Assembly (NCBI RefSeq): GCF_900067135.1
Contig: NZ_FJUR01000001.1
Span: forward strand, 2,731,501-2,795,500
DNA: 64,000 bases
DNA from: Rhizobium sp. 9140
GTDB taxonomy: Bacteria > Pseudomonadota > Alphaproteobacteria > Rhizobiales > Rhizobiaceae
Direction of reading: 5' to 3'
How positions within the stretch are numbered: the first letter of the stretch is position 1; the number at the start of each line of letters is the position of its first letter. A model generated the notes under the pieces. The model did not search any database, was not told where the DNA came from, and was given only the letters and a program-made list of their open reading frames with translations. The position numbers and the translations under genes are program-made. Shown here one piece after another: positions 49,108 through 58,513 of the stretch.

Positions 49108-49830
49108 ATGCGCAAGATCGGTCTTATCGGTGGAATGAGCTTCGAGAGTTCGGCGGTCTATTACCGCATGATCAACGAAGCGGTGCGTTCCCACCTTGGT
49201 GGCCTGCATTCGGCCGAGGTCCTGCTGCATTCGGTCGATTTCCAATCGATCGTGGACCTCCAGATGGCCGGCCGCTGGGCCGATGCCGCCAAGCGCCTCG
49301 CCGACGTCGCGCGCGGTCTGGAGGCCGCCGGCGCGGACTGCGTCCTGATCTGCACGAACACGATGCATCTCGTCGCAGAGGACGTGCAGGCAGCCATCGG
49401 CGTGCCCCTCATCAACATCATAGACGAGACTGCGCAGGCCATGACCGCAGCCGGCATCCGCCGCCCGCTGCTGCTCGCCACCCGCTACACCATGGAGCAC
49501 GGCTTTTATGCGGACCGCATGGCAGGCCTCGGGATCGAGGTCATGGTGCCCTCGGCTGATGATCGGACGCTCGTCCACGACGTCATCTTCAAGGAGCTTT
49601 GCGCCGGCCATGTCCATGATGCCTCGCGTGAGGCCCTGCATGCAGTGATCGCCAAGGCGAAGGCGGAAGGTGCCGATGCGGTGATCCTCGGCTGCACCGA
49701 GATCTGCCTCATCCTCGATCCCGACGCGCTTGCCCTTCCCGGCTTCGATTCGACCGCCATTCATGCCAAGGCCGCCGTTGCGTTCGCCCTTGATGAGGTG
49801 GCGAAAACGATCCGGAAAAAGGCGGCCTGA
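49108..49830 (+). CDS. Aspartate/glutamate racemase-family protein
   Basis: A 240-residue cofactor-independent amino-acid racemase (YgeA/RacX-like). The N terminus is IGLIGGMSFESSAVYYRMIN, and the two catalytic cysteines are in CTNTMH (about residue 81) and ILGCTEICL (about 191). ATG 49108 is chosen by GCAGGGGAAA upstream; the frame opens earlier at 49003 without homology. Its divergent Lrp-type neighbour fits amino-acid-dependent control. Broad-specificity racemase or, as for some family members, hydantoin racemase-like activity are both possible. Confidence 0.85.
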   Translation: MRKIGLIGGMSFESSAVYYRMINEAVRSHLGGLHSAEVLLHSVDFQSIVDLQMAGRWADAAKRLADVARGLEAAGADCVLICTNTMHLVAEDVQAAIGVPLINIIDETAQAMTAAGIRRPLLLATRYTMEHGFYADRMAGLGIEVMVPSADDRTLVHDVIFKELCAGHVHDASREALHAVIAKAKAEGADAVILGCTEICLILDPDALALPGFDSTAIHAKAAVAFALDEVAKTIRKKAA

Positions 49831-49841
49831 AGCCGACCACG

Positions 49842-50246
49842 CTACATCGTGGCATCAAATTCGGTGCGGGCTTCGCGAATGGCACCGTGGTGTTGCGCCG
49901 ACCAGTCCACGAGCGGCAGAAGCACGGTGAGGAACGAGCGGCCGAGATCCGTCAGAGCGTAATCCACGCTCGGCGGATTGGTCGGATAGACCGTGCGCGA
50001 AATATACCCGTCGCGCTGGAGATCGCGCAGCGTCTGCGTCAGCATGCGTTGCGAGATATCCGGGATGGTGCGCTTCAGCGCCGAGAACCGCATTGGCCCC
50101 TCGCTCAGCGCGTGGATCATCAAGGTCGTCCACTTGCCCCCGATGTTCCCGAGCACGTCCCGCATGGGGCAATTGCCGGGTGTGAAAACGATGCCGCCGA
50201 TCATGATGGCGCTTTCACCCTTGGTCTTGCGAACATTCGTGTTCAC
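49842..50246 (-). CDS. HxlR-family redox-type regulator
   Basis: A 134-residue winged-helix protein of the HxlR family: [20 protein letters not shown] with the conserved Cys, then [22 protein letters not shown] as the DNA-binding helices and [11 protein letters not shown]. Family members of the QorR/YtfH type sense electrophiles through that Cys. It is divergent from the NAD(P)H-dependent quinone reductase-like gene, the same pairing as ytfH-ytfG. ATG 50246 is used. Confidence 0.87.
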   Translation of the reverse strand: MNTNVRKTKGESAIMIGGIVFTPGNCPMRDVLGNIGGKWTTLMIHALSEGPMRFSALKRTIPDISQRMLTQTLRDLQRDGYISRTVYPTNPPSVDYALTDLGRSFLTVLLPLVDWSAQHHGAIREARTEFDATM

Positions 50247-50265
50247 CGGTCGGTTCCCTTTCTGT

Positions 50266-50275
50266 GCCTATAGGC
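50266..50275. promoter_or_regulatory. Palindrome near the HxlR start
   Basis: GCCTATAGGC is a perfect ten-base palindrome 20 bases upstream of the HxlR start in the divergent region; a possible autoregulatory site. Confidence 0.35.
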
Positions 50276-50399
50276 GAAAAAACTGCCGCCTTTACAGATA
50301 TCGCTCAGTCATGAATGAAGAGCAGGTCTCTTTTTGAGACCATATCTTTCATCGGCGCAGCCTGCAATGCGGCAGCCGTCATTCTTGAGAAGGAAGTCC

Positions 50400-51284
50400 A
50401 TGTCCACGATCCTCGTTACCGGCGCCTCCGGCCAGTTCGGCCGTCTCGTTCTCGACGCCCTCCTCGCTTCGGGCAAGGTCGCCCCAGCCGACATCGTCGC
50501 CGCCAGCCGCGACACGGGCAAGCTCGCGGCCTATGCCGAAAAGGGCGTGACGCTGCGCACCGCCGACTTCGACGACGCCGCCACGCTCGACGCTGCTTTC
50601 CAGGGCATCGACAAGGCGCTGATCATCTCGACCGATGCGCTCGCCGTCCCCGGTCAGCGCCTGACCCAGCACCGCAATGCCGTTACCGCCGCCAAGCGCG
50701 CAAGCGTCGGTCGCCTGTTTTACACGTCCCTGCCCAATGCCGAGACATCGGCCGTGACTTTCGCGCCGGATCACCTCGGCACCGAAGAAGCCATCAAGGC
50801 GTCGGGGCTCGCCTACACGATCCTTCGCAACAGCTGGTACATGGAGAACCTGTTCCTGTCGCTGCCGAGCGCGATCCAGTCCGGCACGTGGTACACCTCG
50901 GCAGGCGATGGCCGCACATCCTATGTCGCCCGGGCCGATCTGGCCGCGGCAACCGCCGCAGCCCTTCTGGGCGACGAGACCGGCAACACCACACTCACCC
51001 TCACCGGCCCGGTCGGCTACACCAATGCGGAGGTCGCCGCGCTCGTCAGCGAGATCACGGGCAAGCCGCTCGCCATCGTCAACCTGACCGATGAGCAGCT
51101 GGCCGAAGGCATGGCCGCCGCCGGCCTCCCCGGATTCCTCATCCCGACCTTCGTGTCCTTCGACGCGAACACACGACTTGGCCATATCGAGATCGTCACC
51201 GACTCGGTGGAAGCGCTGACCGGCCGGCCATCGACGCCGCTCAAGACGTTCCTTGAGGCAAACAAGGCCGCACTCGCCGGCTGA
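50400..51284 (+). CDS. NmrA-like NAD(P)H-dependent quinone reductase (QorB type)
   Basis: A 294-residue atypical short-chain dehydrogenase. The Rossmann start is ILVTGASGQFGRLVLDALL; RLFYTSLPNAETS, YTILRNSWYMENLF and VARADLAAATAAALLG follow the QorB (YtfG) pattern. The classical SDR Tyr-x-x-x-Lys is absent, as in that family. ATG 50400 follows GAGAAGGAAG; a longer frame from 50334 is unsupported. Reduces quinones or similar electrophiles; likely controlled by the divergent HxlR regulator. Confidence 0.87.
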   Translation: MSTILVTGASGQFGRLVLDALLASGKVAPADIVAASRDTGKLAAYAEKGVTLRTADFDDAATLDAAFQGIDKALIISTDALAVPGQRLTQHRNAVTAAKRASVGRLFYTSLPNAETSAVTFAPDHLGTEEAIKASGLAYTILRNSWYMENLFLSLPSAIQSGTWYTSAGDGRTSYVARADLAAATAAALLGDETGNTTLTLTGPVGYTNAEVAALVSEITGKPLAIVNLTDEQLAEGMAAAGLPGFLIPTFVSFDANTRLGHIEIVTDSVEALTGRPSTPLKTFLEANKAALAG

Positions 51285-51295
51285 TGGATCCGGAA

Positions 51296-51331
51296 GGGCC
51301 TGCGGTCAGGCGACAAGCTCGCCGCAGGCCC
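51296..51331. terminator. Hairpin between convergent genes
   Basis: GGGCCTGCGG and CCGCAGGCCC form a perfect ten-base stem; the right arm lies within the last codons of pdxJ. Confidence 0.6.
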
Positions 51332-52061
51332 GACGGAATCGGCGGACCGTTTCCGTCATCCCGTATTCGAGCGCATCGGCTGTCAGGCCATGGCCTATCG
51401 AAACCTCATCGAGATGGGGAACGTGCTCGACGAGCAGCGGCAGGTTTTCCACCGTCAGGTCATGGCCGGCATTGACCCCGAGGCCCAGTTCGCGGGCGAT
51501 CTCGGCCGTGCGCCCCAGTTCCTTAGCGATTGCCGCCGCCCGGTCCGGCGCGCCGAAGCAGCCGCCGTAAGGACCGGTATACAACTCGATCCGGTCGGCC
51601 CCGGTCGCTCGTGCGAGCTCGAGCGCTTCACGGTTACCATCACCGTCCGCAAACAAGGAGACGCGAAGCCCGAGATCCTTGAGGCGCGAGATCACATCCG
51701 TCAGCAGCGCGTGGTTTGCCCGGAAATCCCATCCGTGATCCGACGTCGCCTGGGCCGGATCATCGGGAACCAGGGTCACCTGCTCAGGGCGATGCCGCTC
51801 GACCAGCCCCAGAAACTCGGCATTCGGATAGCCTTCCATGTTGAATTCTGCCTGCGGAAACGTCTCGTCGATCAGCGTGCGCAGCGGACCGAGATCCGAA
51901 AAGCGAATGTGACGCTGGTCGGGACGCGGATGCACGGTCAGCCCATGTGCGCCAGCCTCAAGCGCACGTTTGCCGATGCCCACAACCGAAGGCCACGGAA
52001 GATCGCGCCGGTTTCGCAGCATGGCGATCGCGTTGAGGTTGACTGAAAGCTTGGCGGGCAT
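51306..52061 (-). CDS. pdxJ: Pyridoxine 5'-phosphate synthase
   Basis: A 251-residue PdxJ, the last step of deoxyxylulose-5-phosphate-dependent vitamin B6 synthesis. Landmarks are [68 protein letters not shown] and GVNAGHDL, covering the phosphate and catalytic residues. The start MPAKLSV at 52061 follows GTGTCAC; the frame is open to 52187. Monocistronic. Confidence 0.95.
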   Translation of the reverse strand: MPAKLSVNLNAIAMLRNRRDLPWPSVVGIGKRALEAGAHGLTVHPRPDQRHIRFSDLGPLRTLIDETFPQAEFNMEGYPNAEFLGLVERHRPEQVTLVPDDPAQATSDHGWDFRANHALLTDVISRLKDLGLRVSLFADGDGNREALELARATGADRIELYTGPYGGCFGAPDRAAAIAKELGRTAEIARELGLGVNAGHDLTVENLPLLVEHVPHLDEVSIGHGLTADALEYGMTETVRRFRRACGELVA

Positions 52062-52633
52062 GTGACACCTATGGAAACCGGGTAAATCGGAACGGCAGAC
52101 GACGCCGCTGGGCGACGACGCCACCTCTACCATCCCGCGAGACGCCGTTCCAGAGCTGGTAACGGCCGAGCCTCGGTCGATCAGCATGGGACCACCAAGG
52201 GCTCACGGAACGCTCCTGGCAGGATGCGGCACGGAAATGCGGATCAAAGCCCCGTTATGGTGCGTCGCCGGTTTATTTCTCCATTATTAGTAAGTAAATA
52301 ACATCATTTTTAAACGCCACGCAGTTCAGACCTTGCTAGGAGGAACGCGAAGACAACAATAGGCGCGCAGAACGTGCTTTGAGGACGTCGAGTCGTGCCC
52401 GAAGACAGGTTTTCGCCCATGACGAGCGCTTTCGGCGATACCGGCATGTGAAGGTTGCATCATGCAAAAACGGGAAAGAATCTTGCTTGTATGATAACGT
52501 GCGTCTTACTGGTCATACCGCATGAAGACGTGCTTGATAGGGATCGAGGGCGTCGAGAATCGCAATGACGCAGGTGCCTCCCTGGGACGGGGATAGCTGG
52601 CAGGCCGTTTGCAAAGGAAGGAGGCACAGTGTC
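52062..52633. other. Gene-free A+T-rich region
   Basis: About 570 bases between pdxJ and the next gene. The part 52260-52320 is A+T-rich and a likely promoter area. AGGAGG occurs at 52339-52344 but no start codon follows at useful distance. The frame open from ATG 52565 into the next gene uses rare codons (AGG AGG) where its ribosome site lies. No RNA gene recognised. Confidence 0.45.
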
Positions 52634-53893
52634 TTGAAGCCGTTGGACAGACCAACCGATACCGAAATTCGCAGGGCTCTTGCCGATGTGCTGTCCGGCA
52701 CCGCTTTCGCCCGATCCGAGCGTCTGCGCGCGTTCCTTTCCTACGTCGTCACGAAGGACCTGGCCGGGCAGGCCATGCAGTTGAAGGGCTACACCATTGC
52801 CGTGGACGTTTTCCGCCGGCCGGACGCCTTCAACGCCGATAGCGATCCCCTCGTCCGCGTTCACGCCGGCAAGCTGCGCAAGCTTCTGGCAGCCTTTTAC
52901 GAGGCCGAAGGGAAGGATGCCGCCTGGCAGATCGATATTCCCAAAGGCGGATACGCACCCATCTACCTGCGCCGCCCGCCCATGACGAACGTGCCGGAAG
53001 CAATAGCCCCAGAGACGAGCGCGGAGGTGATGACCCCTGCAGTGATCGTCGAGACGCCACATCGAGAGGCGGAGCCGGTCGAGATCGTCAAAGAGGTGGC
53101 GACCGCTGACGTGTCGGCTGAAAGCGCGGTGAGCGAGGCACCGCCGGTAACCGCCGGCGCTCGCGCGCGATCGCGTTTGTCGATCGCCCGGCGGGCGAAA
53201 CCGAGTTGGCTTCCAGCTCCACTGGCATCGCCCGTCGCCATGATCTCTCTTCTCCCTCTCCTTCTTTTCGTGCCTCTGAGTTCGACGGCGCTCGGCGTCA
53301 GCCCGCAGGTTCAGGCCCGCTTTTCGATCTCCACGATGGCGAACGATATCGACCTGCCGCGCGTTACGGTTCGCTCCGATGGCGAGCAAACGAGCCTTGC
53401 GGCACAGCTGGCCGGGCAGATCCGCGGCGCCATGGACTACTATACGGTCATCATCCCGGTCTCAAAGTCGCCCGTACCAGCGTCACCTCCACCATCGAAA
53501 AGCCCCCTTGCCTTCACGATCTCGATCAGTCCCGCAGAGACCGACAGTCAGACGCGTGTCACCGTGTCGAGCGATGCGACCGGCGATATCGTCTCGCAAA
53601 GCTGGATCGACAACGAAAACCTCTCCAACGATTTCGACCTGCTTTTCGAAAGTCTCGGAATCGCTGCGAAGACGCTGGCGACCAACGGCGACCTCTTCCA
53701 CTACGCCGTGGACAAGGGGATATCGAGCCCGCTGATGCAGTGCATGCTGATCACGGACACCTATCGCCGCGAGAAAAGCCGGGATGCTCTGAAGCAGGCG
53801 CGCCTCTGCCAGGAGAAACTGCTCGGCAGGCGCAAGAACGAGCGCGAATTCATCATCAGCGCCAGCGAGTTGAAACGAAACGTTCACCCCTGA
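52634..53893 (+). CDS. Membrane-anchored putative DNA-binding protein with periplasmic domain
   Basis: About 419 residues. The N-terminal domain (about 5-115: IRRALADVLSGTAFARSERL, FLSYVVTKDLAGQAMQLKGY, VFRRPDAFNADSDPLVRVHA, KLRKLLAAFY) matches the winged-helix-like block found at the start of many adenylate-cyclase, TolB and TPR proteins. An acidic Pro/Glu/Ala linker (about 120-185) leads to one membrane helix (MISLLPLLLFVPLSS) and a periplasmic domain of about 190 residues. I prefer TTG 52634, with GGAGG nine bases upstream; ATG 52565 is the alternative and adds 23 residues. A ToxR-like arrangement is suggested, but function is unknown. Confidence 0.65.
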   Translation: MKPLDRPTDTEIRRALADVLSGTAFARSERLRAFLSYVVTKDLAGQAMQLKGYTIAVDVFRRPDAFNADSDPLVRVHAGKLRKLLAAFYEAEGKDAAWQIDIPKGGYAPIYLRRPPMTNVPEAIAPETSAEVMTPAVIVETPHREAEPVEIVKEVATADVSAESAVSEAPPVTAGARARSRLSIARRAKPSWLPAPLASPVAMISLLPLLLFVPLSSTALGVSPQVQARFSISTMANDIDLPRVTVRSDGEQTSLAAQLAGQIRGAMDYYTVIIPVSKSPVPASPPPSKSPLAFTISISPAETDSQTRVTVSSDATGDIVSQSWIDNENLSNDFDLLFESLGIAAKTLATNGDLFHYAVDKGISSPLMQCMLITDTYRREKSRDALKQARLCQEKLLGRRKNEREFIISASELKRNVHP

Positions 53894-53907
53894 CGGGTGA
53901 GCGTTTC
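53877..53907 (+). terminator. Hairpin spanning the stop codon
   Basis: GAAACGTTCACCC pairs with GGGTGAGCGTTTC (one G-T) and the TGA stop sits in the loop. A second dyad, GATCCGGA/TCCGGATC, follows at 53908-53938, running into the end of the convergent helicase gene. Confidence 0.6.
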
Positions 53908-53936
53908 GATCCGGATGTACGAGACCGTGGTCCGGA

Positions 53937-55064
53937 TCAGCGTACGATCGTCAACGTTTCCGCAGCGCGCGTGATTGCCGTGTAAAGCCAGCGCTCGCGC
54001 GTGTCGCGAAATGCCCAGCTTTCATCGAACAGCACGACGTCGTTCCACTGCGATCCCTGAGCCTTGTGTACCGTCAATGCATAGCCATAGTCGAACTCGT
54101 CGTAGCGCTTGCGGGTCGACCAGGGGATTTCCCCCTCGACATCCTCGAAGGCGGTCTTGAGCAGCTTGATCTTGGCCGCGCCCCGATCGATGTCGTCGTC
54201 TTCCGGCCGGATCATCAGGTTGATCCCCGGCTTCACCGTCTCCTTGGACGAGGTCATCACCTGCCAGAGAGACCCGTTGAGCAGCCCCTTTGCCGGATCG
54301 TTGCGCAGACAGACGAGCTTGTCGCCGGACTGCGGATATTCCGCCGTGAACCCCTTCAACTCCCGCAGCCGCGTATTGTAGCGGCGCCGGGTCTTGTTGG
54401 TGCCCACCAGCACCTGGTCCGCCTTGAGCACGAGATCCTGCGTCACCTCGGACTTCGGAATGATTTTCGCCGTGCCATAGTCGCCGAACATGATCTCCTT
54501 GCCTTCGCGCACCTGCATGGCAAGCTTGATGATCGGGTTGTCGCGCGCCTGCCTGTGGATGTCGGTCAGAAGGTAATCCGGCTCGTCATTGGTAAAATAT
54601 CCCCCGCCGGTCACCGGCGGCAGCTGCCCGGGATCGCCGAGAACGAGGATCGGCGTGCCGAAGCTCATCAGGTCCTTGCCGAGCGCCTCATCGACCATGG
54701 AGCATTCGTCCACGACGATCAGCGCCGCTTTCGCGACGGGGCTCTGGCGGTTGATCGAGAACATGGGCGAGACCGACGTCTTGCCGGTTTCCTCATCGGA
54801 AACCTCCTCCTCGCCGCGTGGCCGATAGATCAGCGAATGGATCGTCTTTGCGTTGGAGGCGCCCTTGGAGCGCAGCACCTGCGCCGCCTTGCCGGTGAAA
54901 GCTGCGAACAGCACCTCGCCATCGACATGTTCGGCAAAATGGCGCGCAAGCGTCGTCTTGCCGGTTCCGGCATAGCCGAACAGCCTGAACAACGGCTTGC
55001 GCCCGGCCTTCAGCCACTGACTGACGGCCTTCAGCGCCTCATCCTGCTGGGGTGCAAATTCCAT
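53937..55064 (-). CDS. RecD-like ATP-dependent DNA helicase
   Basis: A 375-residue superfamily 1B helicase. Motif I is FGYAGTGKTTLARHF, motif II LIVVDECSMVDE, motif III ILVLGDPGQLPPV, and the C-terminal UvrD_C_2 motifs are YALTVHKAQGSQWNDVV and WLYTAITRA. It is shorter than RecD2 (over 700) and lacks its N-terminal region; similar stand-alone AAA_30 proteins are common in rhizobia and phages. ATG 55064 is used. No recB or recC nearby. Confidence 0.85.
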   Translation of the reverse strand: MEFAPQQDEALKAVSQWLKAGRKPLFRLFGYAGTGKTTLARHFAEHVDGEVLFAAFTGKAAQVLRSKGASNAKTIHSLIYRPRGEEEVSDEETGKTSVSPMFSINRQSPVAKAALIVVDECSMVDEALGKDLMSFGTPILVLGDPGQLPPVTGGGYFTNDEPDYLLTDIHRQARDNPIIKLAMQVREGKEIMFGDYGTAKIIPKSEVTQDLVLKADQVLVGTNKTRRRYNTRLRELKGFTAEYPQSGDKLVCLRNDPAKGLLNGSLWQVMTSSKETVKPGINLMIRPEDDDIDRGAAKIKLLKTAFEDVEGEIPWSTRKRYDEFDYGYALTVHKAQGSQWNDVVLFDESWAFRDTRERWLYTAITRAAETLTIVR

Positions 55065-55397
55065 GAGACGACGTGGCAGGATTCGGCGCCGGAGCGCAAG
55101 CCCGGCCGTGCGCTTTCCCCTCGTGGACAGGCCTCACGGCCCAGTAGCGAGAGCAAAAACAGATGAGCATCCGGGGCCTGTCTCTGCGCCCCCGAACCTT
55201 GACTTCCGGCGGCCCATGGTCCTTAACCCGCTGACGACAGGCACCTGTGCGTGACGCGCGCCGGATGCCCCCTATCCCGGCCCGAGCATTACCGGTGAAC
55301 CTCGGCTCACCAGAGAATATCCGGCCATTGCTTTTCCGCATGTCCTGCACCGAGACTTTCACATCTCGGCTGGACCTGCCTGAGATCGGCCCGCCTG
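55065..55397. other. Divergent intergenic region without a gene
   Basis: Lies between the helicase and AbrB-type transporter starts. Two small dyads, GGTGA/TCACC near 55294-55311 and CCGAGA/TCTCGG at 55350-55369, are visible. No coding frame with a ribosome site recognised. Confidence 0.45.
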
Positions 55398-56492
55398 ATG
55401 ACACTACACATCTCTCCCGTGAAAACCGGCCTCGGCCGGCGGTCGCACATCGCGCAATGGTCGCTGTTGCTGGTTCTCTCCCTCGCGATTGCCGGCGGCA
55501 TCGAAGCGCTCGGCATCCCGGCAGCGCTCCTGATGGGGCCGATGGTTGCCGGCGGCATCGTCGGGCTGAACAGCGGCACCATTCGTCTCAACCGCGTGCT
55601 CGTACTCGCCTGCCAAACGCTCATCGGCACCATGATCGCGGGCTCCATCACCGGCGACATCGTCGGTACCTTCCTAGGGAACTGGCCCCTCTTTCTCGGC
55701 ATCGTCGTCTGCGTCATCACCATGAGCACGCTCAGCGGCTACATGATCACCCGGCTCAACGTGCTGCCGGGCACCACCGCCATCTGGGGCTGTTCGGCGG
55801 GCGCGGCCACCACGATGATGGTCATGGCCGAGGCCTATGGCGCCGATGTGCGGCTGGTCGCCTTCATGCAATATCTGCGCGTGGTCTTCGTCGCCGCCGC
55901 GGCCGCGCTCGTCGCCCGCTACTGGGCAGGGATTGAAGGCGGTACCACCGCGATCGTCTGGTTCGAACCGGTCGCCGCCCTCTCGCTGGCACAGACGCTC
56001 GCCGTTGCTGTCTTCGGGGGGCTTCTCGGCTGGTACCTGCGTATCCCCGCCGGCGTTCTCCTGATGCCCTTCCTCATCGGCGGACTGCTCAGCGTCACCG
56101 GCAGCGTTCACATCCACCTGCCCGAATGGCTGCTCGCCATCAGCTATGCCGCGCTCGGCTGGAATATCGGCCTCGGCTTCACGCGGCCCGTCATCGCCCA
56201 TGCCCGCCGCGTCCTCCTGCCGACCGTCGCTTCCATCCTCGTGCTGATGGGCATTTCGGGCATCCTCGCCTTCATCCTGACGCAGACAGCAGGCATCGAT
56301 CCGCTGACCGCCTATCTCGCGACCAGTCCAGGCGGCATGGACTCGATCGCCATCATCGCGGCATCCAGCAATGTCGACATTTCTTTCGTCATGGCCTTGC
56401 AGACGGCGCGGCTGCTCCTCGTCATGGCCATGGGTCCACCGCTCGCTCGCTTCGTCGCCAAGCGCGCCGGTGCCCGGCCGCCCCTCGGCTGA
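55398..56492 (+). CDS. AbrB-family membrane transporter
   Basis: A 364-residue polytopic protein of the transport AbrB (ammonia monooxygenase-like regulator) family with two homologous halves. Landmarks are GIPAALLMGPMVAGGI, RLNVLPGTTAIWGCSAGAATTM, RIPAGVLLMPFLIGG and YLATSPGGMDSIAIIAASS, repeated as in the family, and about ten hydrophobic segments. Transported substrate unknown. The start ATG 55398 has no strong ribosome site. It is followed by a reductase gene 63 bases later on the same strand. Confidence 0.83.
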   Translation: MTLHISPVKTGLGRRSHIAQWSLLLVLSLAIAGGIEALGIPAALLMGPMVAGGIVGLNSGTIRLNRVLVLACQTLIGTMIAGSITGDIVGTFLGNWPLFLGIVVCVITMSTLSGYMITRLNVLPGTTAIWGCSAGAATTMMVMAEAYGADVRLVAFMQYLRVVFVAAAAALVARYWAGIEGGTTAIVWFEPVAALSLAQTLAVAVFGGLLGWYLRIPAGVLLMPFLIGGLLSVTGSVHIHLPEWLLAISYAALGWNIGLGFTRPVIAHARRVLLPTVASILVLMGISGILAFILTQTAGIDPLTAYLATSPGGMDSIAIIAASSNVDISFVMALQTARLLLVMAMGPPLARFVAKRAGARPPLG

Positions 56493-56555
56493 GGCCTCTT
56501 CCGTCCGACCGGCATGCGCCTATATCCCTCTGAAGACACAGAGAGGATGCGCCCG

Positions 56556-57398
56556 ATGACCACGACTTTGCCCAGCACCACCTTCCCGAACGGTCTGTCC
56601 GTTCCCGTTCTCGGTCAAGGCACCTGGCACATGGGCGAAAGTCCGGCCTCTCGCACGGACGAAGTGTCGAGCCTCAGACTGGGGCTTGATCTCGGCCTGA
56701 CGCTGATCGACACCGCGGAAATGTATGCCGATGGCGGTGCGGAACAGGTGGTGGGCGAAGCCATTGCGGGCCGTCGCGACGACGCCTTCATCGTCAGCAA
56801 GGTCCTGCCGTCGAACGCCGCGCGAGCAAAGACGTTGCGCGCCTGCGAGGACAGCCTGAAGCGGCTCGGCACCGACCATATCGATCTCTACCTCCTGCAC
56901 TGGCGCGGCGGCGTTCCCCTGTCCGAAACGGTGGAGGCATTCGAGCGTCTGCAGCAGGACGGCAAGATCCGTGCCTGGGGCGTCTCCAACTTCGATGTCG
57001 ATGATATGGAAGAGGTCGAGGAACTGGCGCCGGGCAGGATGGCGACCAATCAGGTTCTCTATAACCTGTCGCGCCGCGGCATCGCCTTCGATCTCGTGCC
57101 CTGGTGCGCAGAGCGGCGTGTGCCGATCATGGCCTATTCGCCACTGGATGAGGGACGTCTCCTCGGCAACCCCACCTTGAAGCGCGTTGCTGCCGCGCAT
57201 GGCGCGACGGTCGCCCAGATCGCGCTCGCTTTCGTGCTCGCAACACCGGATATCATCGCCATACCGAAGACGGGTCGCCCCGACCGCATCCGCGACAATC
57301 TCGCTGCCCTGGACATTCGGTTGACGGACGAGGATATGGCAACACTGGATGCTGCCTTCCCACCTCCATCGCGAAAACGGTCCCTCGAAATGATCTGA
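56556..57398 (+). CDS. Aldo/keto reductase
   Basis: A 280-residue short aldo/keto reductase. The tetrad is in [15 protein letters not shown] (Asp, Tyr), FIVSKVLPS (Lys) and LYLLHWRGG (His); the C-terminal cofactor motif is [14 protein letters not shown]. The short form resembles DkgA/DkgB-like and YeaE reductases. ATG 56556 is preferred because GAGAGG lies nine bases upstream; ATG 56514 and 56547 are alternatives. A bidirectional terminator follows. Confidence 0.86.
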   Translation: MTTTLPSTTFPNGLSVPVLGQGTWHMGESPASRTDEVSSLRLGLDLGLTLIDTAEMYADGGAEQVVGEAIAGRRDDAFIVSKVLPSNAARAKTLRACEDSLKRLGTDHIDLYLLHWRGGVPLSETVEAFERLQQDGKIRAWGVSNFDVDDMEEVEELAPGRMATNQVLYNLSRRGIAFDLVPWCAERRVPIMAYSPLDEGRLLGNPTLKRVAAAHGATVAQIALAFVLATPDIIAIPKTGRPDRIRDNLAALDIRLTDEDMATLDAAFPPPSRKRSLEMI

Positions 57399-57401
57399 AC
57401 G

Positions 57402-57439
57402 ACAAGGGCCGCGCCTCCTCACGAAGACGCGGCCCTTGT
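57402..57439. terminator. Bidirectional terminator
   Basis: ACAAGGGCCGCG pairs perfectly with CGCGGCCCTTGT around a 14-base loop between the reductase and ilvN. Confidence 0.8.
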
Positions 57440-57514
57440 TCTTGAATCGCTACGTGAGGCGCCGGATTCTGTATTCGCAAAACCCGCCTCAAGCACCTGA
57501 AATACCAAACTTAA

Positions 57515-58087
57515 TTACATGCCCTGCGCACCGCGGTTCATCGCGGCGATGCCGGTGCGGCAGACTTCCAGAAGTCCGAGCGGCTTCATGACGGCAACGA
57601 ACTGGTCGATCTTCGACGACTTGCCGGTGATCTCCAGAATGAAATGCTCCACCGTCGCATCCACCACCTTCGCCTGAAACGCATCGGCGAGCCGCAACGT
57701 TTCCGCCCGGTTTTCACCCGTTCCCTTGACCTTGACCAGCGCAACCTCCCGCTCGATCGGCCGGTCATGCCCAAGCGAGCCGGCACGCACCGTCAGATCC
57801 ACGACGCGATGAACCGGCACCAGCCGCTCAAGCTGCGACTTGATCTGCTCCAGCACATGCGGCGTGCCGCGTGTGACGATCGTGATGCGCGACAGGTGCG
57901 CCTCATGTTCGGTCTCCGACACGGTGAGGCTTTCGATATTGTAGCCGCGCCCGGAAAACAGCCCGATCACCCGCGCCAGAACACCCGGCTCGTTGGCCAC
58001 CAGAACGGACAGCGTATGCTTCTCCGCGATCTCGGTTTCCTTGGCGATGAAATAGGCTGAGCCGGTCGGCTGCAGATGGGCGTTCAT
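57515..58087 (-). CDS. ilvN: Acetolactate synthase small (regulatory) subunit
   Basis: A 190-residue ACT-domain protein. The ACT domain (about 24-98) has TLSVLVANEPGVLARVIGLFSGRGYNIESL, where valine binds, and the C-terminal ALS_ss_C domain continues to AMNRGAQGM. It activates the IlvI catalytic subunit and confers valine feedback inhibition. All genes of ilvI-antitoxin-toxin-ilvN are on one strand; ilvN starts 18 bases after the toxin stop, so it depends on read-through unless it has its own promoter. ATG 58087 follows AGAGGAAACG. Confidence 0.95.
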   Translation of the reverse strand: MNAHLQPTGSAYFIAKETEIAEKHTLSVLVANEPGVLARVIGLFSGRGYNIESLTVSETEHEAHLSRITIVTRGTPHVLEQIKSQLERLVPVHRVVDLTVRAGSLGHDRPIEREVALVKVKGTGENRAETLRLADAFQAKVVDATVEHFILEITGKSSKIDQFVAVMKPLGLLEVCRTGIAAMNRGAQGM

Positions 58088-58105
58088 GGTCTGGTTCCGT
58101 TTCCT

Positions 58106-58513
58106 CTAGAGTGTATCTGCCAGTTCGACGCTGGCATCGGGTATAAGCTTCTTTGCAAGGCGCACGAGATCGCGGTCGAAGGTGACGAAGGGCATGGTTT
58201 CATCCGTCAGGCAGAGATGCACCGCATCAGCGAAATCCATGCCATAGGAGTGAAGATCGAGAACTCTCGCCAGCGCGTCTGGACGCTCGATTTGGACCAC
58301 CTCTTCGATCAGCATGGATCTGAATACGTCGTTGATCCGCAGTGAATCTATCTTGAAGACTTTTCGCAGCACCCACTCTGCTTCCAATAACACTGTCCAC
58401 AGGACAGAAAACCGAGAGGTCTTGAAAAGGCGCTCAACGATCTCGTTCTGCTCGGTGTCATCAAGGACCAGCAGCCGGACAAGAACATTGGTATCAATCG
58501 ACAGCGTTTTCAT
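58106..58513 (-). CDS. PIN-domain toxin, VapC type
   Basis: A 135-residue PIN nuclease. Acidic residues of the active site are in SIDTNVLVRLLV (Asp), EAEWVLRK (Glu), DFADAVHL (Asp) and VTFDRDLVRL (Asp). VapC toxins cleave tRNA or rRNA and are neutralised by the adjacent antitoxin. The start MKTLSIDTNV at 58513 overlaps the antitoxin end by 20 bases, the normal coupling of such pairs. The longer frame to 58585 has no support. Located between ilvI and ilvN. Confidence 0.88.
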   Translation of the reverse strand: MKTLSIDTNVLVRLLVLDDTEQNEIVERLFKTSRFSVLWTVLLEAEWVLRKVFKIDSLRINDVFRSMLIEEVVQIERPDALARVLDLHSYGMDFADAVHLCLTDETMPFVTFDRDLVRLAKKLIPDASVELADTL

